Shown here one piece after another: positions 30,994-38,731 of a DNA stretch of 64,000 bases. The stretch's first letter is position 1. Each line of letters opens with the position of its first letter. The DNA comes from UBA10649 sp965278945. Lineage in GTDB: Bacteria > Actinomycetota > Actinomycetes > S36-B12. The translations under genes and the position numbers were made by a program. The stretch lies in the NCBI GenBank assembly GCA_965278945.1, contig OZ257128.1, positions 806,001-870,000 on the forward strand. The letters run 5' to 3'. The notes under the pieces are model-generated. The model was given only the letters and a program-made list of their open reading frames with translations, was not told where the DNA came from and made no database searches.

Positions 30994-33732
30994 TCAGCCG
31001 CTGCCCTCGGTGTTGCCGGCGTCGGCTGCCGACGGATCGTCGAGGTTGTAGCGATCAATGGCCTCGACGAGACGGCTGCTGTCGAACTCACCGCGCTTGG
31101 CGAGCATGGCCAGGGTCTGCACGGTGATGGACTCCGCGTCGACGAGGAAGTGGCGACGCAGCGCGCCTCGAGTGTCCGACATGCCCCAGCCGTCGGTGCC
31201 AAGCGACGTGAAGTCCGATGGCACCCACTCGCGGATCTGGTCCTGCACGGCGCGCATCCAGTCAGACACCGCGATTACCGGACCGGGCCTGCCCTCGAGC
31301 TTGGAGGTGACGTACGCGACCTTCGTCTCGCCATCGGGGTTGAGCAGGTTGTGGCGGTCCACGGCCAGGCCGTCACGACGCAACTCGTTCCACGACGTGA
31401 CTGACCAGACATCGGCATTGACGCCCCAGTCGTCGCGGAGCAGCTCCTGCGCACGCAGGGCCCAGTTGACACCGACACCGCTCGCGAGCAGCTGGGCGCG
31501 CGGGCCGTCGCTCGTGCCCTCGCTGACCAGGTGCATGCCGCGAAGGATGCCCTCGACGTCGACGCCGTCGGGCTCCTCGGGCTGCGGGTACGGCTCGTTG
31601 TAGACCGTCAGGTAGTAGTAGATGTTCTCGGGATCCTCCCCGTACATCCGCTCGAGGCCGTCCTTGAAGATGCGGCCGATCTCGTATCCGAACGCAGGGT
31701 CGTACGCAACAACCGCAGGGTTCGTGCTGGCGAGCAGGAGCGAGTGACCGTCCTCGTGCTGCAGGCCCTCGCCGTTCAAAGTGGTGCGGCCTGCGGTGGC
31801 GCCTAGGACGAACCCTCGTGCCATCTGGTCCATCGCCGCCCAGAAGCCGTCGCCCGTGCGCTGGAATCCGAACATGGAGTAGAAGATGTAGATCGGGATC
31901 ATCGCCTCGCCCTGCGTGGCGTATGACGTGCCGACGGCGGTGAACGAGGCAACCGAGCCGGCCTCGTTGATGCCCTCGTGCAGGATCTGGCCGGTCTGCG
32001 ACTCCTTGTACGACAGCATCAGCTCGCGGTCGACGGAGATGTACTGCTGACCGTGCGGTGAGTAGATCATCGCGGTGGGGAACAGCGAGTCCATGCCGAA
32101 GGTGCGTGCCTCGTCGGGGATGATCGGCACGAATCGAGAGCCGATGCCCGGATCCTTCATGAGGTCCTTGAGAAGTCGGACGAATGCCATGGTCGTCGCG
32201 ATCGCCTGCTTGCCCGATCCGCGCTTGACGACGGTGTACGCCTCGTCGCCCGGAAGTGACAGCGGCTTCGCGAGGGTTCTGCGGGTTGGCACGGATCCGC
32301 CGAGCCGACGACGGGTCTCGAGCATGTACTCGACAGCCTCGTCCTTCGGCCCCGGGTGGTAGTACGGCGGCAGGTAGGGGTTCTCCTCAAGCTGCGCGTC
32401 GGTGACGGGGATGCGGATCGTGTCGCGGAACACCTTCAGGTCCTCGAGCGTGAGCTTCTTCATCTGGTGCGTGGAGTTGCGACCCTCGAAGTGCGAGCCC
32501 AGGGTCCAGCCCTTGATCGTCTTGGCGAGCACGACGGTCGGCTGGCCCTTGGTGTTCGTTGCCGCCTCGTAGGCCGCGTGCATCTTGCGGTAGTCATGGC
32601 CGCCGCGCTGCAGCGCCCAGATCTCGTCGTCCGACCAATCGGCGACGAGCGCAGCAGTGCGCGCGTCACGGCCGAAGAAGTGCTCGCGCACGAACGCGCC
32701 GTCCTCGCTCTTGTAGGTCTGGAAGTCGCCGTCGGGAGTGTTGTTCATCAGGCTGACGAGCGCGCCGTCGCGATCCTTGGCGAGCAACTGGTCCCACTTG
32801 CGGCCCCAGACGACCTTGATGACGTTCCATCCGGCGCCGCGGAACAGGCTCTCGAGCTCCTGGATGATCTTGCCGTTGCCGCGTACGGGTCCGTCGAGCC
32901 GCTGCAGGTTGCAGTTCACGACGAACGTGAGGTTGTCGAGCTCCTCGCGCGCGGCCAGTGTCAGCGCGCCGACCGCGTCGACCTCATCGGTCTCGCCGTC
33001 GCCGAGGAATGCCCACACGTGCTGATCGGAGGCATCGCGGATGCCGCGATGCGTGAGGTACTTGTTGAACCGAGCCTGATAGATCGCGTTCAGCGGACCC
33101 AGGCCCATCGAGACGGTCGGGAACTGCCAGAACCACGGCATGAGGCGAGGGTGCGGGTACGACGGCAGGCCACCGCCAGCGTGGGACACCTCCTGGCGGA
33201 AGCCGTCCATCTGGTGCTCGGTGAGCCGGCCCTCGAGGAAGGCGCGCGCGTAGACGCCGGGGGAGGCGTGGCCCTGGAAGAAGACCTGGTCGCCGCCGCC
33301 GGGATGGTCAGGACCGCGGAAGAAGTGATTGAAACCCACTTCGTACAACGTCGCTGACGAGGCGTAGCTGGAGATGTGGCCTCCGACCGAGATGCCCGGC
33401 CGCTGCGCACGGTGCACCATGATCGCGGCGTTCCAGCGGATGATCTGCCGGATGCGCTTCTCGAGTTCCTCGCTGCCGGGGAAGGAGGACTCGAGTTCAG
33501 GCGGGATGGTGTTGATGTAGTCGGTGCTGCGAAGGCTCGGCACGCCGACGTTCCGCTCCGCTGCGCGTCGCAGGAGCGACAGCATCAGGTAGCGCGCGCG
33601 GTAGTTGCCGGCGTTGTCGACGACGTTGTCGAAGGACTCGACCCATTCGGCGGTCTCGTCGGGGTCAACGTCGACATATTGGGTGGGAAGCCCTCCTGCA
33701 AGCAGGGGGTCGCGGTCACGTCCGGGGGTCAA
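30994..33732 (-). CDS. aceE: Pyruvate dehydrogenase E1 component, homodimeric type
   Basis: A 912-residue AceE. The thiamine-diphosphate motif starts at GDGETDEVDAVGAL and ends at NCNLQRLDGP; HISSYASSATLYEVG and the C-terminal transketolase domain are present. It decarboxylates pyruvate and passes the acetyl group to E2, making acetyl-CoA that feeds the adjacent fatty-acid genes. The start is TTG 33732 with AAGGG six bases upstream; no ATG fits the family N-terminus. It is divergent from DUF3052, as in Streptomyces. Confidence 0.95.
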   Translation of the reverse strand: MTPGRDRDPLLAGGLPTQYVDVDPDETAEWVESFDNVVDNAGNYRARYLMLSLLRRAAERNVGVPSLRSTDYINTIPPELESSFPGSEELEKRIRQIIRWNAAIMVHRAQRPGISVGGHISSYASSATLYEVGFNHFFRGPDHPGGGDQVFFQGHASPGVYARAFLEGRLTEHQMDGFRQEVSHAGGGLPSYPHPRLMPWFWQFPTVSMGLGPLNAIYQARFNKYLTHRGIRDASDQHVWAFLGDGETDEVDAVGALTLAAREELDNLTFVVNCNLQRLDGPVRGNGKIIQELESLFRGAGWNVIKVVWGRKWDQLLAKDRDGALVSLMNNTPDGDFQTYKSEDGAFVREHFFGRDARTAALVADWSDDEIWALQRGGHDYRKMHAAYEAATNTKGQPTVVLAKTIKGWTLGSHFEGRNSTHQMKKLTLEDLKVFRDTIRIPVTDAQLEENPYLPPYYHPGPKDEAVEYMLETRRRLGGSVPTRRTLAKPLSLPGDEAYTVVKRGSGKQAIATTMAFVRLLKDLMKDPGIGSRFVPIIPDEARTFGMDSLFPTAMIYSPHGQQYISVDRELMLSYKESQTGQILHEGINEAGSVASFTAVGTSYATQGEAMIPIYIFYSMFGFQRTGDGFWAAMDQMARGFVLGATAGRTTLNGEGLQHEDGHSLLLASTNPAVVAYDPAFGYEIGRIFKDGLERMYGEDPENIYYYLTVYNEPYPQPEEPDGVDVEGILRGMHLVSEGTSDGPRAQLLASGVGVNWALRAQELLRDDWGVNADVWSVTSWNELRRDGLAVDRHNLLNPDGETKVAYVTSKLEGRPGPVIAVSDWMRAVQDQIREWVPSDFTSLGTDGWGMSDTRGALRRHFLVDAESITVQTLAMLAKRGEFDSSRLVEAIDRYNLDDPSAADAGNTEGSG

Positions 33733-33751
33733 GGTGAACCCTTCGACTCGG

Positions 33752-33778
33752 CCGATGACGGGGATCGCCAGTCATCGG
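33752..33778 (-). promoter_or_regulatory. Inverted repeat in the aceE leader region
   Basis: CCGATGAC (33752-33759) and GTCATCGG (33771-33778) form an 8-bp perfect inverted repeat with an 11-nt centre, 20 bp upstream of the aceE start. It may be an operator or a leader hairpin. The rest of the 289-bp gap to DUF3052 shows no other clear element. Confidence 0.45.
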
Positions 33779-34021
33779 GGCATCGGATTACGCACTTCGT
33801 TCGGTTCTCTCATCCTTCCGCATGGACGCCCTGCTGTCCCCGGGAGGGGCGCAATTGACAGCGCGACGGTACGGCTGTCGGGAAGATTCGGCACCCCAAT
33901 TCGGCAGTGTCACTTGCGCGCACGCGCTGTGTCGGGTGGACTACGGGCCAGAGGACGGGGCAACTCCCGTCACGCACGTCGGTGTGGCACGTTGCCGCTG
34001 CCGGCCGAGGTTAGGAGTGAC

Positions 34022-34444
34022 GTGACCGCCGCTGCGGAGGACGGGGCCCGCGACCGGGCTCGTCGACTCGGACTTCAGGCCGGTCTGACCGTGCAGGAAC
34101 TCGGATACGACGACGATGTCGATGACGATCTGAGGGCGGGCATCGAGCAGGTCATCGAAGGCGAACTCGTCGACGAGGACTTCGATGATGTCGTCGACGT
34201 GGTGGTGATGTGGTGGCGCGAGGATGACGGCGACCTCGTCGACGCGCTGGTCGACGCGATCGGGCTGCTCGCTGACCACGGCGTGGTGTGGCTCATAACC
34301 CCGAAGCCGGGCCGCCCAGGTCACGTCGAGGCCGAGGACATCTCGGACGCCGCGCCCACCGCCGGACTCCAGCAGACGAGCACGATCAGCGCGGGTTCGC
34401 AGTGGCAGGGCACGCGATTGGTGGCTCCTCGCGCCAAGCGGTAG
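34022..34444 (+). CDS. DUF3052 family protein
   Basis: A 140-residue acidic protein of the DUF3052 family (ARRLGLQAGLTVQELGYDDD, then VVMWWREDDGDLVDALVDAI and WLITPKPGRPG). It is found almost only in actinobacteria, usually next to aceE and the AhpE peroxiredoxin as here; function unknown. Start GTG 34022 with AGGAG (34013-34017). No membrane segment. Confidence 0.88.
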   Translation: MTAAAEDGARDRARRLGLQAGLTVQELGYDDDVDDDLRAGIEQVIEGELVDEDFDDVVDVVVMWWREDDGDLVDALVDAIGLLADHGVVWLITPKPGRPGHVEAEDISDAAPTAGLQQTSTISAGSQWQGTRLVAPRAKR

Positions 34445-34477
34445 CGTCCGGTTTCACGCAACCACGGCAGGAGTTCC

Positions 34478-34939
34478 ATGTCAGTCGAGATCGGCCAGCC
34501 CGCACCGGACTTCACCCTCACCAACCAGTACGGCGAGCAGGTGACGCTGTCTGACTACCGCGGCGAGAAGAACGTCCTGCTCATGTTCTATCCGTTCGCG
34601 TTCACGGGAACGTGCACCGGCGAGCTGTGCACCATTCGCGACCGCTACACCGACTTCGTGAATGACGACTCGGTCGTGCTGAGCGTGTCCTGCGACAGCC
34701 ACCACACCCTTCGCGTCTTCTCCGAGCAGGAGGGCCTCACGCACCAGATGCTGAGCGACTTCTGGCCGCACGGCGAGGTGTCGAAGGCCTACGGAGTGTT
34801 CATCGAGGCGAAGGGGTTCTCCACGCGAGGATCGTTCGTCATCGACAAGGACGGCATCGTGCGCTGGTCGGTCATCAACGGTCCGGGCGAGGCCCGAAGC
34901 GCCGACGACTACGTGGCTGCCCTCGCCGACCTGGGCTGA
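34478..34939 (+). CDS. ahpE: AhpE-type 1-Cys peroxiredoxin
   Basis: A 153-residue thioredoxin-fold peroxiredoxin. Peroxidatic Cys46 lies in the PFAFTGTCTGEL motif with Thr43, and the conserved Arg in FSTRGSFVID completes the site. The second cysteine, Cys51, is in the same helix and not in a resolving position. It reduces hydroperoxides, probably with mycoredoxin or thioredoxin as donor. Start ATG 34478 with AGGAG upstream; 33 bp after DUF3052. Confidence 0.92.
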   Translation: MSVEIGQPAPDFTLTNQYGEQVTLSDYRGEKNVLLMFYPFAFTGTCTGELCTIRDRYTDFVNDDSVVLSVSCDSHHTLRVFSEQEGLTHQMLSDFWPHGEVSKAYGVFIEAKGFSTRGSFVIDKDGIVRWSVINGPGEARSADDYVAALADLG

Positions 34940-34962
34940 CCGGTAGCCTCGTCACCACGACG

Positions 34963-35035
34963 GGACCGCTAACTCAATTGGCAGAGTGATGCCCTTACAA
35001 GGCATTGGTTACTGGTTCGAGTCCAGTGCGGTCCA
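34963..35035 (+). tRNA. tRNA-Val (anticodon UAC)
   Basis: The cloverleaf closes: acceptor GGACCGC with GCGGTCC and discriminator A35035; anticodon stem ATGCC/GGCAT with loop CTTACAA, anticodon TAC at 34996-34998; T-arm with TTCGAGT. CCA is not encoded. A TAGCCT box lies at 34944-34949. Confidence 0.93.
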
Positions 35036-35041
35036 CCCCCA

Positions 35042-35127
35042 GATTTGAACCGCCACCGGGTCAAATCCCGCTTTTGCGGGCCGAATCGGCCCGCAAACCC
35101 CGATTTGACCCGGAGGCGGTTCAATTC
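35042..35127. repeat. Dispersed palindromic repeat (complete unit)
   Basis: Inverted half-units GATTTGAACCGCC-ACCGGGTCAAATC (35042-35067) and GATTTGACCCGG-AGGCGGTTCAATTC (35102-35127) flank a GC-rich hairpin (about 35076-35094). It lies between the tRNA and the convergent polysaccharide operon, 5 bp from the glycosyltransferase stop codon. The same half-units surround the IS30 insertion at 22178-23432. It may act as a bidirectional terminator. Confidence 0.78.
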
Positions 35128-35132
35128 GGGAC

Positions 35133-37052
35133 TTAGGTGACGGCCGCGTTCTCCTCGCGCCCGTGGGTCAGACCGTGCGGGGTCTTCTCCCACGCGAACG
35201 GGTTGAAGAACACCTGGAACAGCGCACGCCATGATGCGTAGGAGTGCAGGCACCAGTAGATCGGGTTGAGCAGCGAGTACCCGGCGATACGCCAGCCGTG
35301 CCTGGACGCACCCGTGAGCATCGACAAGATCATCACCGTGACGTTGCCGAATATGGCATTGAAGACGGCGAATGCACCTACCGCTGGTGGCAGCGTGAAG
35401 GCGAAGGTCTCGAAGCCGATGTACACGATGATCGTCATTCCCCAGACGATCGGGTAGGCGAGGAACATCAGCGGCGTGCCGATGATCAGCCCGATGAGGG
35501 TGCCCAGGCTGCGGAGGCCCGCAGACCGCGTGAAGCGGATCGGGTAGCGCGCGTCGACCACTGCCGTGACCATGTAGCCCTTGATCCACCGCGTGCGCTG
35601 CTTGATCCAGGCGGGGACCTTCGAGCACGCCTCTTCCCACGTCGTGGAGTTGATGGTGCCGACTCGATACCCAGCAGCTGATGCGCGCATGCCGAGGTCG
35701 GCGTCCTCGGTGACGTTGTACGGGTCCCACCCGCCGAGCTCGCGAAGTCGGTCGGTCCGGAAGTGGTTCGACGTTCCGCCAAGCGGGATGGGCAGCCGGA
35801 AGGCCTCCATGCCGTGCAGCATGCCGTCGAACCACGAGGAGTACTCGAGCGTGAACATGCGGGTGAGCAGGTTCGCATCCCAGTTGAAGTAGTTGAGCGC
35901 TGCCTGCACGCAGGCAAGCGGTCGCCTCTGATCGGGATCGCGGCTGTCGGCGAGGAATGCCGCGTGGGCACGCCGCAACTGGTCGGGGTCCGGGCGGTCC
36001 TCGGCGTCGTAGATGACCAGGTACTCGCCCAGGGAGAACATGAGGCCGAAGTTGCACGCGCGCGGCTTGGTCTGCGGGGAGCCGGCGGGCACGACGAGCA
36101 GGCGGATGAACTCCGGAGGCTGCGCTGCCTTGACCGCCTCGACCGTCTCCTGGTCGACCTCCTCGGTCAAGATGAGAACCTGGAGCTTGGACTTGGGCCA
36201 GTCCAGATTGCCGATGTGCTCCATGACCATCTCCATGACATTGGCTTCTCGGAAGACCGGAACCAGGATCGTGTAGATGGGCAGTTCGTCATCGGGCACT
36301 GTCTCGACGAGCCACGCGCCCGCAGCCCGCAGCTTCTTCTCGTCGACGCGATGGGAGTGCTTTCGCCATAGCCCGGCGATCGTCGTCACCATCTTGAAGC
36401 AGACGGCGATGAAGAAGAACAGGTTGAGGAAGATCAGGATCGCGACGATCGTGCCGGCCGGCTTGATGATCATTCCGCCGACGACGACAGCGGAGACCGC
36501 GTACGCGCCAAAGCGCTGCCACGGCACCGGCTTGCCCTTCGCCGAGCGCTCGGGGCTGTTGGTGGCCAACTCCTCGGCGGCATTGAAGAGCAGCTTCTTG
36601 CGGCAGAACTTGGTGACGGCCTGATCCAGATCCCAGTCGGTGGTCACCACGAAGTCGACGCTCTCCGCGCCGAACTCCTCCTGTGCCTCACGAATCGTTC
36701 GACGCGACGGCGGCTCGGTGGTGGCGACAATGAGAATCTCGCCGTCCCACCGGTACGGAATCCACTCACGATCAATATGCGTCCGCGGATCCATGACTGC
36801 CATCAGGTCAGCGTCCGGCGGTTCGTCGACAAGGTTGACGAACGGGAACCCGAACTGCGCGGCGATGCTCTGGTACAGCTCAAGCCGCGTAACCGCGCCC
36901 ATGAGGATGAGGTGAGTCCCGACCCGGCCGCCTACTCGTGACTGCGTCGTGAGCGCGTCGGCAAGCTGCTGATGGTTGATCAGCCCCGATGAGACGAGCA
37001 GCTGCCCGAGCGGCTTGCCGCCAACCAGGTCGCTGGTCGTGTCGAGGCTCAC
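35133..37052 (-). CDS. MshEN-domain processive family 2 glycosyltransferase
   Basis: 639 residues. Residues 14-66 are two 24-residue MshEN motifs separated by a 5-residue spacer (SRVGG): LGQLLVSSGLINHQQLADAL...Q37 and R43-VGTHLILMGAVTRLELYQ...Q66, the layout known to bind c-di-GMP. Then two membrane helices, a GT2 catalytic domain (ILVPVFREANV, DAEDRPDPDQ, TEDADLGMR, KQRTRWIKGYM) and C-terminal helices. It should polymerise and export a polysaccharide, with c-di-GMP acting through MshEN in place of the PilZ domain of BcsA. The start is GTG 37052, overlapping the upstream stop by 4 nt. Confidence 0.88.
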   Translation of the reverse strand: MSLDTTSDLVGGKPLGQLLVSSGLINHQQLADALTTQSRVGGRVGTHLILMGAVTRLELYQSIAAQFGFPFVNLVDEPPDADLMAVMDPRTHIDREWIPYRWDGEILIVATTEPPSRRTIREAQEEFGAESVDFVVTTDWDLDQAVTKFCRKKLLFNAAEELATNSPERSAKGKPVPWQRFGAYAVSAVVVGGMIIKPAGTIVAILIFLNLFFFIAVCFKMVTTIAGLWRKHSHRVDEKKLRAAGAWLVETVPDDELPIYTILVPVFREANVMEMVMEHIGNLDWPKSKLQVLILTEEVDQETVEAVKAAQPPEFIRLLVVPAGSPQTKPRACNFGLMFSLGEYLVIYDAEDRPDPDQLRRAHAAFLADSRDPDQRRPLACVQAALNYFNWDANLLTRMFTLEYSSWFDGMLHGMEAFRLPIPLGGTSNHFRTDRLRELGGWDPYNVTEDADLGMRASAAGYRVGTINSTTWEEACSKVPAWIKQRTRWIKGYMVTAVVDARYPIRFTRSAGLRSLGTLIGLIIGTPLMFLAYPIVWGMTIIVYIGFETFAFTLPPAVGAFAVFNAIFGNVTVMILSMLTGASRHGWRIAGYSLLNPIYWCLHSYASWRALFQVFFNPFAWEKTPHGLTHGREENAAVT

Positions 37053-38731
37053 GAGCCCGGCTCCATGGCCCTGGTGCTCTCCCACACCGTGAACGACCCG
37101 GACTGGAAGACCGGGTAGAACCGCGAGTTGAAGTCCGGATCGGACTTGATCGCCTTCCACACCTGGTCGTTGTCGTTCGCCGAGTCCGCGTAGACCCAGT
37201 CCACGTACCGGTAGGGCTCCTTGAGGGCGGTGTCGAAGATCGCGCCATTGAAGGTCGAGTAGAGCTGTTCGAGCGGAACACCGAGATTGATCAGCCCCTG
37301 CCCGTGCACGTCGTCGATGAGGATCGAGCCGCCTGTGTAGTTCTCCGACAGCCACACCGCCGCGTTGACCTCGTCCTTGATGCCCTCGGCGATGAGGTAC
37401 CCCTCGCGGATCACGCCGAGGTTCTGCTTGGGGTTCGTGATCTGCCAGGTCGCGAACCCGACGACGACGATCATCACGCCCGCCACCACGATCGGCGCCC
37501 ATCGTCGCGCGCGCGAGTACGCGAGGTCGACCAGTCCTCCGATGAGTACCGCGGACAGTGGAACGAGCAATGCTGCGTAGCGAATATTGAACAGGCCTTG
37601 GGGAAGGGACACGTCATTGCGGATGACGGTCTGTCCCAGGTAGAGGCTCAGGAGGGCAAAGGGATACACGTACGCCGGGATCCACAGGATCAGTGCCGTG
37701 GTCGAGGCACCCCGTGTCCAGATGATTGCCACCGCGCCGATCGCGGCAAGGATCAGCAGGCCGGGACCGAGGATGTCCATGACGTTCCAGTTGAACGTGC
37801 GCACCGCGAGCCCGAGGTTTCCCTTGCTCGGCAGGAGACCGAGGTCGGTCAGATCCTGCTGCTGGGCTGCGGCGGAGTAGGTCCCGCGGGCGAAGTCGAG
37901 TGGATCGCCGTACCGCACGAAGTTGTACAGCAGCCACCACATGACCGCGATCGCCGGCGCCGCGACGAAGGCGAAGACCAGAGTGACGGTGTAGGAAATG
38001 GATCGCCATCGCCGCCACGAGGCAATGATGACGAACAGCGTGCCGACGCCCACGAAGGCCCAGCCCTCGTAACGGGACAGGACCGACAGCGCTGCCGGGA
38101 TGCCCGCGAACACGGCAAGCTCACCAGGAGAGATCGCCGGCATCGCCGTGATCCATCCCGATAGCCCCGCGAGCGAGGCGAGAATTGTGGCGATGAGCAC
38201 GGATTCGGTGAGAGCTGTGGTGAACAGATACAGGATCGACGGATTAAGGACGAAGATCGCTACTGACACCAGTCGCGCTGGCCTGTTGAACCCAGCGCGA
38301 TAGGTGATCCGCCAGATCGCTCCCGCGCAGACCGCCATGCACATCGCGCCCAGCAGTCCGCCCGCTAGTCCGGATTGGTACAGCGGAAGGATGTAGACGA
38401 AGGGCATCAGCAGGACGTGAGGCACTGGCAGCCAGACGGTGCCCAGTTGCTGGAACCCGGTGTTCTGCGAGTCCAGTACGCGCCGCGCGATCGTGCTGTG
38501 GGTAATCGCGTCCGTGTACATGTGCAGCCAGCCCTGACGCCACGACCAGTAGGTCGCGATCAGGCCGATGATCAGGCCGATGGCGGCGATGATCATCGTC
38601 CCCGGGACCTCACGGCCCTTGGCTGCGAGCCCGTCACTTCCCGGTGATCGGTCCAGTCGTGCCCAGGCACGTTTGATCAGCCGAAGGTCAGTAGCGTCCT
38701 TCGAATCGACGTGGGCATCGGTGACTGTCAC
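37049..38731 (-). CDS. Multi-pass membrane glycosyltransferase (GT39/ArnT-like GT-C fold)
   Basis: 560 residues with about ten to twelve membrane helices after a 45-residue cytosolic N-terminus. The first periplasmic loop has acidic residues after TM1 (WLHMYTDAITHSTIARRVLD), typical of GT-C transferases that use polyprenyl-phosphate sugars. The C-terminal 110 residues form a soluble extracytoplasmic domain (IAEGIKDEVNAAVWLSENY, IDDVHGQGL). It is coupled to both neighbours by 4-nt overlaps, so it probably modifies or primes the polymer made by the MshEN-GT2 enzyme. Substrate unknown; start GTG 38731. Confidence 0.78.
   Translation of the reverse strand: MTVTDAHVDSKDATDLRLIKRAWARLDRSPGSDGLAAKGREVPGTMIIAAIGLIIGLIATYWSWRQGWLHMYTDAITHSTIARRVLDSQNTGFQQLGTVWLPVPHVLLMPFVYILPLYQSGLAGGLLGAMCMAVCAGAIWRITYRAGFNRPARLVSVAIFVLNPSILYLFTTALTESVLIATILASLAGLSGWITAMPAISPGELAVFAGIPAALSVLSRYEGWAFVGVGTLFVIIASWRRWRSISYTVTLVFAFVAAPAIAVMWWLLYNFVRYGDPLDFARGTYSAAAQQQDLTDLGLLPSKGNLGLAVRTFNWNVMDILGPGLLILAAIGAVAIIWTRGASTTALILWIPAYVYPFALLSLYLGQTVIRNDVSLPQGLFNIRYAALLVPLSAVLIGGLVDLAYSRARRWAPIVVAGVMIVVVGFATWQITNPKQNLGVIREGYLIAEGIKDEVNAAVWLSENYTGGSILIDDVHGQGLINLGVPLEQLYSTFNGAIFDTALKEPYRYVDWVYADSANDNDQVWKAIKSDPDFNSRFYPVFQSGSFTVWESTRAMEPGS

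Noticed and set aside
33855..33860. Perfect TTGACA -35 box upstream of DUF3052
   Set aside because: No acceptable -10 box at 16-19 bp; the nearest TACGGC is 9 bp away.
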